DNA from: Strigamia acuminata
Taxonomy: Eukaryota > Arthropoda > Chilopoda > Geophilomorpha > Linotaeniidae
Length of the DNA stretch: 64,000 nt
Direction of reading: 5' to 3'
NCBI GenBank assembly: GCA_949358305.1
Contig: OX442315.1
Coordinates: 18,626,427-18,690,426 of the forward strand
Positions 30,892-45,800 of this stretch are shown piece after piece (the stretch's first letter is position 1; every line of letters begins with the position of its first letter). Made by a program: the position numbers and the translations under genes. The notes under the pieces were generated by a model that ran no database searches, had not been told where the DNA came from, and saw only the letters and a list, made by a program, of their open reading frames with translations.

Positions 30892-33871
30892 TGGAAGAAA
30901 TGTGGTTGTAAAGTGGTTGTGTCTGTTATCTTAAAGAAGAGCGATAAGTTGAGAACGAAATGTTTTCCACTTGACTTACCATCCAATTTTGCTTGATGTG
31001 TGGTGAGGCAGAAGACTTTCAATTTACGTTGCGATAGAGGGTTATCAATTGTGATTTGCGGTGCTGCAAATGAAATATTGATCTAGGATTGTAAGCAAAA
31101 TGAAGGACGAGTGGTTTTGACTTTTTTTAACATGCAATTTTTCTTTTTATTCATGCTTTTTCCGCAATTAATTACATCGAACTATTTCTTGACGTGATAC
31201 ATAGATATGTGTTCATCCTCTACAGCAGGTAAATCCTGCTCACGACAATTTCACGATAGTCACACAAGAGTTTTCGTAAAGAGCTGAAAATTTGGTTTCC
31301 CTTTATACAATTCTTCGACAGTTTTATACTGACGTTACAGTGATGACAGAATTCAGAAATTCAGATATGTATATTTTCCATCAACGAAAAAGAGTAACTT
31401 GTGGTGAAATGTCACATCATACAATCAAATAATTTACAATTTTGAGATTTCGTAATCAAGTTTTCTAACTAACAATATAATTATACAACAAAGTGAATAC
31501 ATTTACAGGTAGAGATGCCGGCTCCAGCTCAGAATCTGACTAAAAGTGTTACCTAAACAATTTTTTTTTTTACATTTTTAATTTGTTTTATTACACATTT
31601 ATTATTTTTATTTTATTTCTGCTAGGTTATAATCACATTAAAAAAGGGATAAATACAAGCCAATGGATGATGCATGGCAGTTTAATGAATTTCCATTAAA
31701 TGTTTATTCAGTATACACGGGTAATAAATTTTTCTTTTTAAATACTAATCGTTAAAAATAAAAATATAAAATAAAATAATAAATAATATTATTGCTTTTA
31801 AAATACTTTTTTTTTTAAAAATATCAAGTCTGTGCTTGATAAAATATTCAAACATTTACACAAAAATCAAACACTGATATGCTCACAAAAGACGCTAAAA
31901 ATGAAAAGACATTTCATCACAGCACTCTCCAACAGGAATGCCACCGACTGAATAAAGAAATTGTTTATTGCCTTATACACTCACTAAGATGGGCCCATGG
32001 CAAAATCTGCAGTGATCTACAAAACATTAAAAATAGGCTCAGTGCTCAGTACAATTTGTGCCAGTAGCATCACAGCATCCCATTACTATTATTTATATAT
32101 TTATTTATTTATTTAGAATTATTACTTATTTAATTATTGAATAAAATTCCCTGTTATTATTCCTGGGTATATAATTAGACAAAGCAGAAGAGAAAAAGCC
32201 AATGTTAAAAATTTTGGTCCCAAATTACTCAAAAATACATTTTTATAATTTTTATTATTATTTTTTTTTTAAATTTTAAAATTTTTAAGCAGCACATCAA
32301 AATTTTGTTTTAAAATTTTTTTGGTATTACTTCTTGTATTACTCTCCCTGAGAACATTCATTCAGCATCATAATTAACAAATAAAAACAACACGATAGAC
32401 GTAGAACTCATAGAAACATGAAATAAATGAGAATTTGCTACGTGATCCAGACAGAGAGCCGATAGTCACTCAACCGCATAAATATAAAATAAATAACGAT
32501 ATGACTTATTATATTGATAGCCCCTAATGCCTCTATAGAGGGAAGATTATCATGCAATTTGTTTTGCAATCCCTATGATGTTAGGGAGGGACTTGAAACT
32601 TCACATCTAACATTTTTATGTATTAAATATGAGCAAAAATATAAAATAAATCTCAGAACCAAGGCAAAATGCGCAGCATTTGCTATTTTTCTTTTCTTTT
32701 AAAGTGCCCTAATAATTTAAAATATTCTTCCAATAGTAAATATAAGTGGTAAATTAAACTAGGCTATTTTAGATATTTCTTTAGAAGCGAATATCAATGA
32801 AAAAGTCATATCTAATACAATATTTACAAACATACAGTAATAATTATGCATGCTCTGCTTGCAACTGCAAATTCTGTTTTGGGCATTGCAGTAATAATAA
32901 CACTGAATTATTCGTAATGTTTTTAAACTTCAAACAGATCACAGAAATAAAATTTCAAGCAAAACAATGGCGCTGCACTCCCCTGAAGATTTGCTGCTAG
33001 TGGAGTATCGTATCGTATTTGGTCACTAGTAGCGTAATTGCACATCGTTGAGATGACATTTAGGAATTTCAGGCAAAAAAAAATTCCAGAAAAAAAAAAC
33101 ACTTTAATATATAAAAATTTAAAATAAAAATAAAAATTGAATTGAATTGACTAATAAGTGCATAAATTCGTTTTGTTTGCTTCAGGCAGAGGGCGCGCGC
33201 GAGCATTGCAGGGCAGCAGCAGCGTCGGGGGAACTGACATCTCCTTGAGCTGCTGTGTCACATGGAAGACACAGGACTATTTTAATGTACAAAATATAAC
33301 TTTGGTAGTTAATAAACATTTGAGAGCCTAAAACATACGTTAAAATTCTAAACACTTGCATAAAAATAATAAACTCCTATATGATATGTAAATAATAGGT
33401 TTCATTCAAAAATTTTAAAATGTCAGTAACACGGATATTGACCACTAAGTTACCGCAAATGTATTTAATAATAACCATTTGTCAGTATAATTATTATAAT
33501 TATTATTATTATTACCGTATTATTATTATTATTATTAATTTTTTTTTACAATTCTTGGTTAAACTTGGATCAAATGTCAACAGCAATATAATTATTACCT
33601 ATAATAATATTTTCCCCATTCATTCTATATAATACACGACTTGCATGTATTTACATCTAACATATTCGTTTACCTAATGTCACTAAAACTCACCAGAACG
33701 CACACTAAAGACATGTTCCAAAAGCACATAGTGGTTCATGATATATCTAACATTAAATGGAAGACTTGCGATTGTTGTTTTCATCTCTCGATGAAATGGA
33801 AGAGAGGATAGATAGAGAGGAATACAACGAGGTCGGAGGCAAAGGTATGAGAGATGAGCTCATTGCCCCCT
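30892..33871. other. AT-rich 3-kb spacer between FAIM and the Gad 3' end
   Basis: Convergent gene ends. The stretch is mostly A/T-rich and includes TTATTA-type simple repeats near 33,490-33,540 and a short GC-rich patch at about 33,185-33,240. Part of it may be a long Gad 3' UTR. Open frames are short with no family resemblance. Confidence 0.45.
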
Positions 33872-36800
33872 TCACAGCTTTTGACCCAGACGGTCCATTT
33901 CGTCCAGCAAAAAGTCGACGTCGGACTCGTCGACGGCTTGACTGGAAATGATGTTTCGGAAAAAGTTTGGAATATCGTCCAATGGCTGGTAATTGATCAT
34001 CAAAGTGCCCGTGTTCATCATTAGGCCCTTCAGTTTTGGAGTAATCTGGTAAAAATCGATTAAATTACGACCCGGATGCAGGAAAGCAAGTTCCCCATCA
34101 AGAACTTGTTCTTACCTCGCCAAGTTTCTTTACTTTATCCGGACCGTGAGGTATATGTCGCAAACTGGGTGGGATGTACCAGAACATCACATTGGTACAT
34201 TCAGGTTCCTGAAATTAAATTGTGTTTAAGTAAACTAATGATGCAACTGCGTGATTACTGCGGGAGAGATTTCACTATTCACTAATGAGCAATTTTTCAA
34301 CACATGTTCTGTGATTCCCAGAACTCGTGTTTAAAACATCCGTTTGCAACTATTAAATTTAAAAATAAGGTCGGCGAAATAAAAACTAATATTTTAAAGC
34401 ATAAACAACGTTGAAATCAAAGCAAAATGATAGAAAAATGAACACAAAACTTCTATTTTTCACCACTTACTTCAATTAAAAGATAAAACTTGTCGGGTTT
34501 CTCCTTTATCTTCTTTACTAAATACCTAATCAAAAATAAACACGAGATGTTAATTTTTCTCAAAGAAATAAATAATTAAATGCACTTCACACTTACTCTG
34601 ACAATCCAAATAATCTGTCAATTTGCTTTTCAAATCCCGAGTCACCCTAACAAGTTTAAAAACCAAATTGATATACAAAAAACAAAACAAAACACACAAA
34701 CACAAATACCTTTGATCTCCACATGAGCCACAGCTTAAAAATATCGTTATGTCTGCCACACTGAATCACTTTATCACCGGTGTCATACGAAACATCATAA
34801 TGTTTGTCTTGTTGAAACAAGTAATCAGCGCACATAGAATTACAGCTCAATAAAAGCCCCTAAAAGAAACAAAATAAATACAATCTATCACACCTCAATG
34901 TCTTAATCTATATTTCAACACTCGACGACAATTTGCACGGTTAAATTAAAACCTAACCACAGTTTTATGGCGCTTCTTCCGTGTTTATTCAATTCAGGTA
35001 AAAGAAATTGGGTGTGAAACTGTGCAGAAACCACCAGAGACTATCCCCGTAGAAAATGGAATGCTGATGACTGTTTAAGTCAGGAGTAAAGAAAAGAGAG
35101 GGAGAAAAACTAGAACATTGAACAACGTAGTGCAGCTCCCCTTGCCAATTTTGCTGTATCAGAACGCAACAGCTTGCGCTCGTACACGTTTGAGTCATTT
35201 TAATAACGACTTTCCCTGCACATTACGAACCATTTGTTTTAGGCTTTTCGAGTGACGTGGAGCTAAATGAGGAAAAGAAAGTTAACTCCTCCTATTATAA
35301 ACTTTAATCAGACACAATGACCACGAGTAAATTGGAGAAAAATTAGTCGCTTTTAACATTCTGCAAAATCACAGACTGATTGCTCTCTACTCATGCATTC
35401 TAATGATTTTCTTTAATGGACGTGAATGCTTTGAAATTTTCCTTTCTGTATTGACAGAGTCCAAAAAAAAATTTTTTTTTCTAAATTAAAAGATAAATTC
35501 ATTAAATAATCATCCCTAAAAGTCTACGATTCACCTTATCATATCCCACCATGAGTGGGGAAAAAGTGAAATCCAATATTCCAATATTTTACTCCAACTC
35601 GAGAGATAAGGCCACAATAACTTCAGTTTGAAAAGCAAAAAAGAAAAAAAAAGAAAACATAAAAGAAAAAAAGAATAGATTTTTTCCTTTCCTTTCCTTT
35701 CTTTTCTTTTCTTTTTTTAAAAGATTTACTTCCTCATTTCACCACCAATTTGAAGCTAAATGTCACCCAAGAGATGCGAGTGTAAATCAGTAACAGAAAA
35801 GAGAAATCTCAGCTCCCTCTATAAAGTAGAAACAAGACCACATGTACACAAGGGATTTTTCCGTTGGGGTGACCACTTTTCCCATCTCCCCTCAAGTCTC
35901 TGCCCTTAAATTGAAATATTAAAGAGTCCTCCATGAGGGAAAGTGGATCCAACTCAAAATCGTTCGTTATCCGTGAGATTTAACAAGGAAAGAAGAGAAA
36001 ATCCCAAACATAAACTTCGACGGACACCTTACGTCCTTATCACACGCCATATTTACACAGTTGTTACAATTTTGAAAAATTGTGTTTGAAAATGAAAACT
36101 CGCTTCATCGCATCATTAATTATGATAATTAAATTTTGACTTAAAAATTCTTACTTCGTATCTGAAATGAATGGTCGAGCATTGGAGATGGGTGCCCATT
36201 AATTTGTGCGGATTCCAGGATACAGAATGGGCCCTGAAATTGAATTAAATGAATCAAAACAAATACAATAATAAAAAACCAGTGCGCATCCAAATTACCA
36301 TATCTCGCTTTAAATTACAATAAATTGCAATAGTAAACAGTTATAAGGACATTCTAACCTAATCAACAAACCATTAAACACGCAAATTACAATCGGGAAA
36401 AAAAATTAAATGGTTTCGGAGTAGTTTCTATCGACTCGGCGCGATAACGCCCGCGCCTGCGGTGGCTCTTGTTTCGATCGGTCGCTGGCGTTTCAGGTGG
36501 TGACAGCGCGTTTTAATTTCAAGGCTCATTATGGACGCGCGAGTTAGTGTCAGCTTTGATTGGATTGCGGCCAATCATGGTGCCCATACATCGCGCTTTA
36601 ATCGAGAGTATGAGAGGAATTCCTTTATTCCCACCTGCCACCCTTCGCAATACCATTTCTGCTACAATTACGAAATACAATATCACTGAAAATCACTGAC
36701 CTTTCTACACCAGCCATTCTGGTTCGGTATTTCTTGGAGAGAAGGCAGCCACCACCCCAAGCAGCCTAAACAAAAATTGAAATAAATTAAAAATTGATAA

Positions 36801-39800
36801 TTAAAAATTAAAAAAATTAAATTTACATCAACGTGAAGCCACATCCCATTTTTCTCGGCAATATCAGCAATAGGGTGGATGGGATCAAAGGCACCGAGGA
36901 CCGTCGTGCCACTGGTGGCGCATACGAAGAAAGGCACGTGTCCTCGTTTTTTGGCATCTTGGACTGCTTTTTCAAGTTCTTCGACAATCATGCGTCCTCT
37001 GAACATTTAATTAACACATTTTTTTTCATGTTTTTCATTAACGAATTGAATAATTTGCAATTTTTTAAAACCTTTTGTCCGTTTTAATTAGTATGACATT
37101 GGATGTGCCGAGCCCGAGAACGGCACCTGCACCCATGATGGAATAGTGACTCTAAAAAAATATAATATAATGCCGATGAATTATTTAACAGGTCATAAAA
37201 AAGGTTAAAAATATAAAAATCAATTTTGACACGACAAAAACAAGCCGTAAAATATAATTGCCAACTCACGTGTTCGGATGTAAACATCACCATTTGTCCT
37301 ACCATAGTATTTCCTTTCTCTTTGCAGTCAGGAAATAACTTGTGTCGCGCAGCCAATGCAGCGTATAAACTCGACACAGAACCACCTGAAAATTTAAATA
37401 TATACAAATTAAAGGTGGATTTACACTAAAATTTAATTGAAATCGACATTTCACAACTAACTACCCCAATTGGCATAATAACTACTTTTTTATGCCCACG
37501 TTCGTGCGCTTTCCTTTGTGCAATTTTGCGTGCAACATGCAGAAACGGTGCATGTCAAACCCACATGATTAATGAAGAAAAATTACAAAAGAATTTCCAA
37601 AATAAAAAAAAAATTCACGTTTTTCTTCTTTATTTTTTTATTTTTTCTAATACCTCAACAAAAACGAACCATTAGTTCTCCCAACCCATAAGCTTATGTC
37701 TAAAAAAAAAAAAAAAATTCATTTGACCAAAATGCATGTATGAGTTTCTTTGTCAAAGAGTTGATTGATTTCTTATCTCAAGCCCAATGGAATTATTAAC
37801 TATCTTTTATCAACCCGCTGTGGTTCGCGATGCCGGAAATAGGTCGTGTGATGAATCCCCCATACTCCTCCGTCCCTCCCACCCTCTTCTCTTATCGCTG
37901 GTGAAACACTAGTGTAGCCAACACCCCTCGACTGTCTCTTACTGACCAACTACCCATGCTTAGATGTGTCGTGATAACTAAAAAAAAAAATAGCAAAAAG
38001 GAAATTAAAAAATCCTACATTTCCCCTCCGCGCAGAAATTCTTTAGATTTCGATTACGGATAAAAAAAATATTCCTCAAAATAAATAAATAAATAAAATG
38101 TTACCCGGAGCCAGAATGCTTTCTCCGTTCTTAAACCCAATGATTTCACGCATTTTTTGCATCGTCACCTCCTCCATAAGAATGAAAACTGGAGCAATTT
38201 CGTACGTGAACCTATTTCGAAATAAATTCGTCAAAAATACATTTAAAAAAATAAATTATTCTCGACTTACATGTTGGTGTTGGCAGTTGCAGTGAGCCAT
38301 TCACCAACTAAGGACACAATGTCCATGCCGGCTGACAGTTGGTTGAAGAAATGAGGATGAGCTGCGAACAAGAAAAAAATTAAAATCTGTTATTACACTA
38401 TTTACTAGTCCAGTTTTATAAGAAAAAAAAAATGTTTGGTAAGAAGGCGCCAAGCAGCCAGCCTTGATTAGCACTTGTGTTCCTAATTACCAGCGCCACA
38501 TCACAAGTTGACTCGCTGCCACCTTCATCTGGTCTTTAGGAAATGGGCTGCTCCTCCCTTTCCTTCCTTTACCCCTTCATCCAAGTAAATACTTGTATTG
38601 ATGTCTACGCTTGGTTGCACGAGTATCGTTCAATTTCACTTTTCAGTTCAAAACTCACAATTAAATCACCACTCGTTTCATCCCCTTCACCATTTCCATT
38701 GTTTGTTTGCTCGAGTCGCCATGAAAATTTATCAGCATCATAATGAAGCGGGAGGGGGACACAAAAGGAAAGCGAAAACCCAACATCAACGCGGGAAACT
38801 CGAGCCTCGAGGTTATTAAATAGAAAAATGGCTACCAGATAAGCCACACTGTGACTCACTGTGCAACAATTTTTTTTTATTTTTTTTAAAAACTTCTTGT
38901 CGAGTTTAGTTGATTTTCACACGCGCCAAACGACACCAGAAATCTTTGCCGATTCTTTTTCGGGTTCTCGTTTCGTCCAGAAGAATTAATGGTTCTTTTC
39001 TCTTATCAATAATTGGCCTCAATACCACCAATTACTTCCAGCAAGTCGATGCATTTTGCCAGCATGCCCCACTGCGTCTGTGTGATGGTTCTCGATAATC
39101 AATAAGCGCAATAGAATCCAAAAGCGCATCAGCCGACTGCGGGTTCTGACAAGCATCACGCTGAGAATGTCTTTCTCTCCAACATAACGATGACCTCCCG
39201 TGATTGCCCAGTTGACAACACTTCACCGTGAAGCCCCATTTCGAGCACTGCCACCTTTCCCATTGGGTTAAATGAGCTGCAAGCCTTTTGACGTTATCGG
39301 TCCACTCGCGTTATTCGTTTTATCGTAAACAAATGTGATTGTAGAACGAATTTGTCCTTTCGGGGCCCCCCAATCGGACCAGTTGCAATAAAATGCAATT
39401 TTTGGACCCTCAAAACAAACTTTCTGTTCTTAAAATTAAAATTTTAGACCCAAAAGTCTAATTTTAAGAGTCTTTGGGTTTGGGCTTACGCGATATTGCC
39501 AGGGCACATAAACTGCACCTTTTAGCAAATATTTACGCTTTTTTGAGTAAAATAATTCATTACTGACCAAAATAGTGAAATGTCGGGACCCCAAAATCCT
39601 TACGAGTAGCGAGAAAACAATTTGAGCCAAAATTGAAAAAAACTTCAACAAAAAATGAATTTTTAGTCATCGATCCCTTGGCCGAATCAATCACTTGCAG
39701 TGGCATTCTGTCACATCTGGAGCCGTTAATAAATCACCAGCTTGTGACATCCAACACGGAACAGCTTTGCAAGCGTTTAATTGAACCCAAATCTTCCAAC

Positions 39801-42800
39801 AACCCTCATCTCTTGTACGAAAGGTTTGGAACGTCCATTTCGTTCACTCGCGTTTTGCTCTGGTTGCCTGAACCAGAAGCACGTCGTGTCACACACTGTA
39901 ACTACACAGGATCGTGCGAGCAAAGTCCACGAGCGCAACTCGAGCGATTGTAAATGAAAACAGACTGTGAGTGATGTGCCAGTTAGCGATTTACGCTGGA
40001 ATTAAGTCCTCTAATCGATAGATGACGAGCTCCTCCCCTTTCCCCTTGCCGACAACTACAAGCAACCGTGAGGAGCAGCTGCTGCTACCCGTGGGGGCTT
40101 GGATTTAAGAGACCCACTCAGACGCAAATTTAACTGTCGACTATCTTTTTCCATATATGCTGATTCGTCGAGCGACTTTGGACCATTAACCCTCGGGAAT
40201 GGATTTTTGTGCGTGGCTATCCTCTGAATCATAAAATGTATGCTTGGAGCTACGCAACACTGATTTTAATTAAAAATCACAGGTTTTCCCCCTTGCTCAC
40301 ATTCAAAGATCATGCGCAATGGAATATGGGAGCAGTTTGAACCGATTGAGCCATTGGTCTTTGTCGTCCGAAATGAATCATCTTGATCAAAACGACTTCA
40401 ATAAGAAATTGAAATAAGACAAATGTCGTAAGATGTTCGTAAAATCGGCTTGCTTTTACTGATACCGGGGTTACTGTATAATTTTAACAACAAAATTAAA
40501 AAGAGGGAATTTAAAACGTTTCCTTAATGCAAATTTAAAAAAAGTATCAAAAACAAGTTTCAAAACTTTAAACCGACATCAAAACGAATTAAAACCGTTC
40601 GAAACAATTTGAAAACATTTATACCGACTTGGATTCAGTATTAAAAACGTTCAAAACAACTTGATAAAGGCCTATAGTAACAGTCAAAACTATATCAAAA
40701 CGAACTTGAAAACATCTTAAAAACAACTTGAGCCTTTTGAAAACGACTTAGAAGGGTCTAAAATGACTCATTTTGGACCCTTTTAAGTCGTTACCATTTT
40801 ATGTGAGTAAGTTACGTACGAAACGTCGAAACCAGTTATGGTAACGAACTTTTTTTTATGCAAGTAACAGTAATGCATTTATTGTTACTACAGAGTTTGC
40901 AGAAAGGTACTGCTGGTTAAGTTATATAACCTTTATTTTGTGAAATAAGAGAACCAATCCACTGCAACTACCGGTATCTTACAATTTTGCACACGGCATC
41001 ATGCTGCAGCTAACACACATCCTGTTTCTTAAACTAACTTTTATAATATAACTAACCTGGAAATATACAAATTTAGAAACTTCTTACGCATTTCTACTTG
41101 ACTTTTTATAACTCACAAGTACCCTTCCGCAAACTCTCTTTTCTGAGAAAAGTGATGGTAACAACGGGAACACCATATTTATTTTTATTGACGTAACAGT
41201 AACGGTAACGCGTTAATCCTTCATTGTAATGGAAAAGGATAAAGACAAACACGAGATCTTATATTTAAAACTTCACATTCTGCATCTATAAAAGAATGAC
41301 CAAAAGCAGTCAAACTCGAGTTTAGAAAATCACTATCTCCACCGAGTGAAAATCACCAGCTGTTGTTCCATCCTCCTTCCTAATTCGACTATAAGACAAA
41401 GCCTTGAGCGCTCCCTTTTGTACACACCAACACACTAAAGCGCTGTGAATACGCGAAATTAATAAATCGGTGCAACACTATTGTCAACACTCAACTAGAA
41501 CCAGAAACATGCTGCAATAAACCAGCGAGAGATAAGATATTTGGATGATGTGCGCAGCAATGTTATATTAGGGAACAAGTCCGGGAATCTTCTTACGAGA
41601 TTAAAGATTGACGTAAATCCTTTGCATTCCTAATCTTTCAAGTGGAAAAAAAAAATTCAAAAAAATCTTTCCAAAATGCTAAAAATGTTAAAAAGTTTAT
41701 TTACCCCCCCCCCCCCCCCCCAAAAAAAAAAGATAAAAAGTTGCAAATGCTTAGGGAGTCAAAGTGGAAATAATTAAAAGAGGGAGCCGCTCACAGCTAC
41801 GGCATGCATGGCATGTGGAAATGACTGTCGTTTCGAGAAAAATCTCATGTCGCAGCGACAACACTCGACATTGCAACAATTCACGTGTGGAATTTCATTT
41901 GAGCCGTACACCACAAAATGCTGCTGTGATCTCATTAGTTCGAGCCTTTAATCTAACAAAATTCGAAGCGTAAATGGCTGCCCATTTGTTTCTTCCATCA
42001 ATTCGACAAGACAAGCAAAGTTAATCCAAAAACAACCAATGAATCTTAGTCCAAGCTCAATATTGACTCGGAAGGTTTGGCTTTCTTCTCAGCTTAGTGG
42101 CCAAGTCAACGAGTCACACAAACAAAACATCAACTCGCAATTCCAGAACAGTTTTCACATAGGCATATCGTGGAATCTTAAGCGATAAACAAACGTGTAG
42201 TGAAGGCTCTAGATGTTTTGATAACCCAACAAAAATATAAAAGAAAAACGGATGGTGCCGAAAATCAGAGCTCTGAAACTTATGGGGCTCATCAGGGCCC
42301 ATTCCGCAAACGGTAAAAGAATTTTGTACATAATTTATGTAGAAACAATTTCCTAGTATTTGTGCAGTGCTTTTTAATTCAGATTGTGAGCTGGAAGAAC
42401 TAAGGAAATGGAATATTGTATCGTGAGACCCGTTGCAGTTTGAGAAACGGTGTTTAGTGTGCAAGAAACACGGGCGCTGCAAAATTGAGAGCGCCCGGGA
42501 CCAAAAAAAATGTTTTTAGCGTGGAATTTTGAGAATTGGGAGAATAAATCAATTTTTAGAATGAATAAAATTTCTAAATTTATTCTAGCACTTCTGAATT
42601 TGTAAACAGTGCCCGCTAAATTGTTACGGGCGCACTCCGGGGTTGTTACGCTAGTGTACACGCTTATTTATTTATTTATTTGTTTGTTTTTAGGCGTATC
42701 AGGAGTAAATATTACGCCGAAATTCTGCTAAACTCAACAATCGCAATTCGAGAATTATATGCGCAAAACTTTAGGGTCCCCATAATCGGGGGTTCAGCGT

Positions 42801-45800
42801 TATAAATTGATTCTTATTTACCTGTTTTAACCTGGTATTTGAGCGCATCCTTGCAGTCTACGAGCAGCTGGTCGAGGTTGAGCGGATGCTCGGGAATATC
42901 GAGATCGAGCACCTCGCGCAGTTGTTCTGGATGATGGAAGTCAAGGATTTTACAGGACCGGTCGTTGCTATTTTTCACGAAATCTAACATAATGTCGATG
43001 GCACGTAACAGAAATTCACGGGTTTCCTCAAAAGAATCTCTCTTAACTGGTAAAATATCTGAAAACAAAAAAAAACAAAAATAAATTAAAAAAAATAAAA
43101 TTTGAAAAAATTATGGAGAAAATATGAATCATATGTGACGCAATTTGGGGGTCGGAAGAAATGTTCTATACGGTATACCATTAATACTGTTTCGCGGCTT
43201 TCAATTTATTGGTGGCATTCATGGATACGACAGCGAAGGGGAATTGGTCACAAAGCATACGTGAGAGAAAGGCCAACGAACGCAGTCATGGATCATAAAC
43301 GAGTGAAAAATTATCCTCTTAGCGGTAGTGTCTAAAACTGCTTGCATTCAACTAATAAATTTGAGCGCGCACTGCGGTGGCCAAATCATCCAAAAATTTA
43401 ACAGTGCGGCATTGTCACAAGTGATAGGTTTTCGTGATCATTAATGCTGCCAGGTCCCCCTCGCAGCTCGTTGACAAACGGTCAAAAAGTGAGGCACGAT
43501 CAAGACAGGCAGCGCAGACACCTCATTTATAGATATGACGATACCGATACTTACAAATAAATGTTTTACGGTAGTTTTATCAAGGTAAGTACAGCAGTTT
43601 TACGCATGCAAAGGGAATTATTTCAATTTCAATTATTTCGTGTGTTGAAGTAAAATATTCTTACTTCCTTGCGTGGAAATAATTAAAATAAAGCCGATAC
43701 ATAAATTTAAAACGTATATAATGTTCGTTTTTGTACCACCCATTTATCGAGCTACTTTTTCCCCCTTTTAAATATCATGCTGTCTTATCTGTAAATGACA
43801 AACGAGACTTGGACGTGAATGACGCGAGAACTATTGTTATGAGTTTCGACGTCAGTTCGTGCGATAAGCGAACTTCCGTCGGAAGCCGCATGGAACCCCG
43901 TGAAAACTAATCACGGTCAGAAACGAGGGGGTTGAACGATTTGATCTCCCAATGGGATAATCTTAAAATAATTTGAAGTGTAGATAAACTCACTAGATGA
44001 AGTGGCAAACGCCATTACTGCTCCCCCTCTAGCCTAATCCTCATAGCCGAATTCCCTAAAGACTTCTGAAGACCCTACTTGCTGTATAAATGTGAATTCA
44101 AATTGAAATATTCCTATTGCTCAATATGTATTCCCAATACAAATAAATAAATGCAGGATTATTCAGATTTGAACTTCAAATCATCCATCTGGCCGCGGTT
44201 CTTGTTTTCTGGGGACTGCTTGCAAAATTTAATCTCGACACCGGATATTATTAAGGCCGAGGATATTCTTACGTACGTACGTAAGAATAACGTTTGCCCG
44301 ACGGGCCGCTATTCTTACGTACGTACGTAAGAATAGCCGTACGCTATTTTCACGTACGTACGTGAGAATAGCCACGGCGTATTATTAAATCTAAAATCGT
44401 TTGCTGACCAAAACAATCTTATCTAATACAACCCCCGGACAAAAGTCCTGCAACAGAGCAATTTTTTCACTTACTTCAAACTTTGATGGCATCTAGCATA
44501 AAAACCATGACAGCTAGAGCAATAACACTTTAAAAATTGAAAAGCCCTATCTTTTTAGACTAGAATTGTTTTATAACATCAGCTGAAAACATCTTTATTC
44601 AGTACAAAATAAACAAAAATAAAAATTACACTAGAGACAAAAGTCCTGCAACACAACAAAATTGGTACAAAAGTCCTGCAACTTCTGCTAAAACTCTCTT
44701 TCCCCTCAATTTATGGAATTGGCATAGACCATACATGTGATATATCGTATACTAATTTGCATATTTGCACATGATTCCCTATCATTCACTAATTTTGTAA
44801 GGAATAAGCTTTTTATGCAATGGCTGCAAAATGCACACCTATTGAATTAGGAGTGAGAAAATTAATAATCAAAAAGCATTCCCAAGGCATTTCCAATGCA
44901 GAAATTGCAACTCAAATAGGAATTCATCGTTCCACTGTTGGCAGAATTATCAGAACACAAGAAGAAACCGGAAAATGCAATGTGAGATCAAGGTCAGGTC
45001 GTCCACGCCATACAAAAAAGACAGAAGACAACATCCTCAGAAGTCTTGTGAAGAAATCCAGGAAAGATTCTGCCAGAAAAATAACGGCTAAATGGATTGA
45101 TATAATCAAAAAGCCTGTATCTGAAAAATTAACAAGGCGCAGACTCCAGGAAATGGGATATGGATTTCGAGTTGCAAAGAAGAAACCACTTCTCACACGT
45201 GCAATGCAAAAAAAACGTGTTTTATGGTGCCATAAACATAAAGATTGGACTGTTGAACAGTGGAGACAAGTTATCTTCAGCGATGAGTCGCGATTTTGTT
45301 TGTTTAAAGATGGGAAAACTACAGTTTTAAGAAAAAAAGGAGAAGAATTCCATCCCCATTGCATTTCAAAGACTGTCAAATTTGCACCTGGGATAATGGT
45401 TTATGGAACCATGACAGCAAACGGACTTGGTAGCTTAGAAACTGTGAAACAAAGCATTAATGCAGAGGTTTACATCAATGTTTTGGATAATTGCCTCATT
45501 CCAACCGCCAAACACTATTTTCCGGAGGGCAGTTACATCTACCAACAAGATGGTGCGCCTGCTCATAGGGCGAAGAAGACTACATTCTACTTCGAAAGTA
45601 TGGGAATTGATGTGTTGGACTGGCCAGGAAACTCACCGGACCTTAATCCTATAGAAAATATTTGGGCTAAAGTAAAAAAGCGACTACAAGAAGTAGGACC
45701 GATGACCTTAACCGAGTTAGAAGAAACTGTGAATCAGATCTGGAATCACATTACCCCAAAAGAATGTGATGACTTAATAGTATCCATCCCTAGAAGGATT

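Noticed and set aside
33757-33951. 64-codon plus-strand frame
   Set aside because: Overlaps the last Gad exon antisense; its codons are explained by the GAD C-terminus on the other strand.
44924-45379. 151-codon minus-strand frame
   Set aside because: Antisense shadow of the Tc1 transposase.
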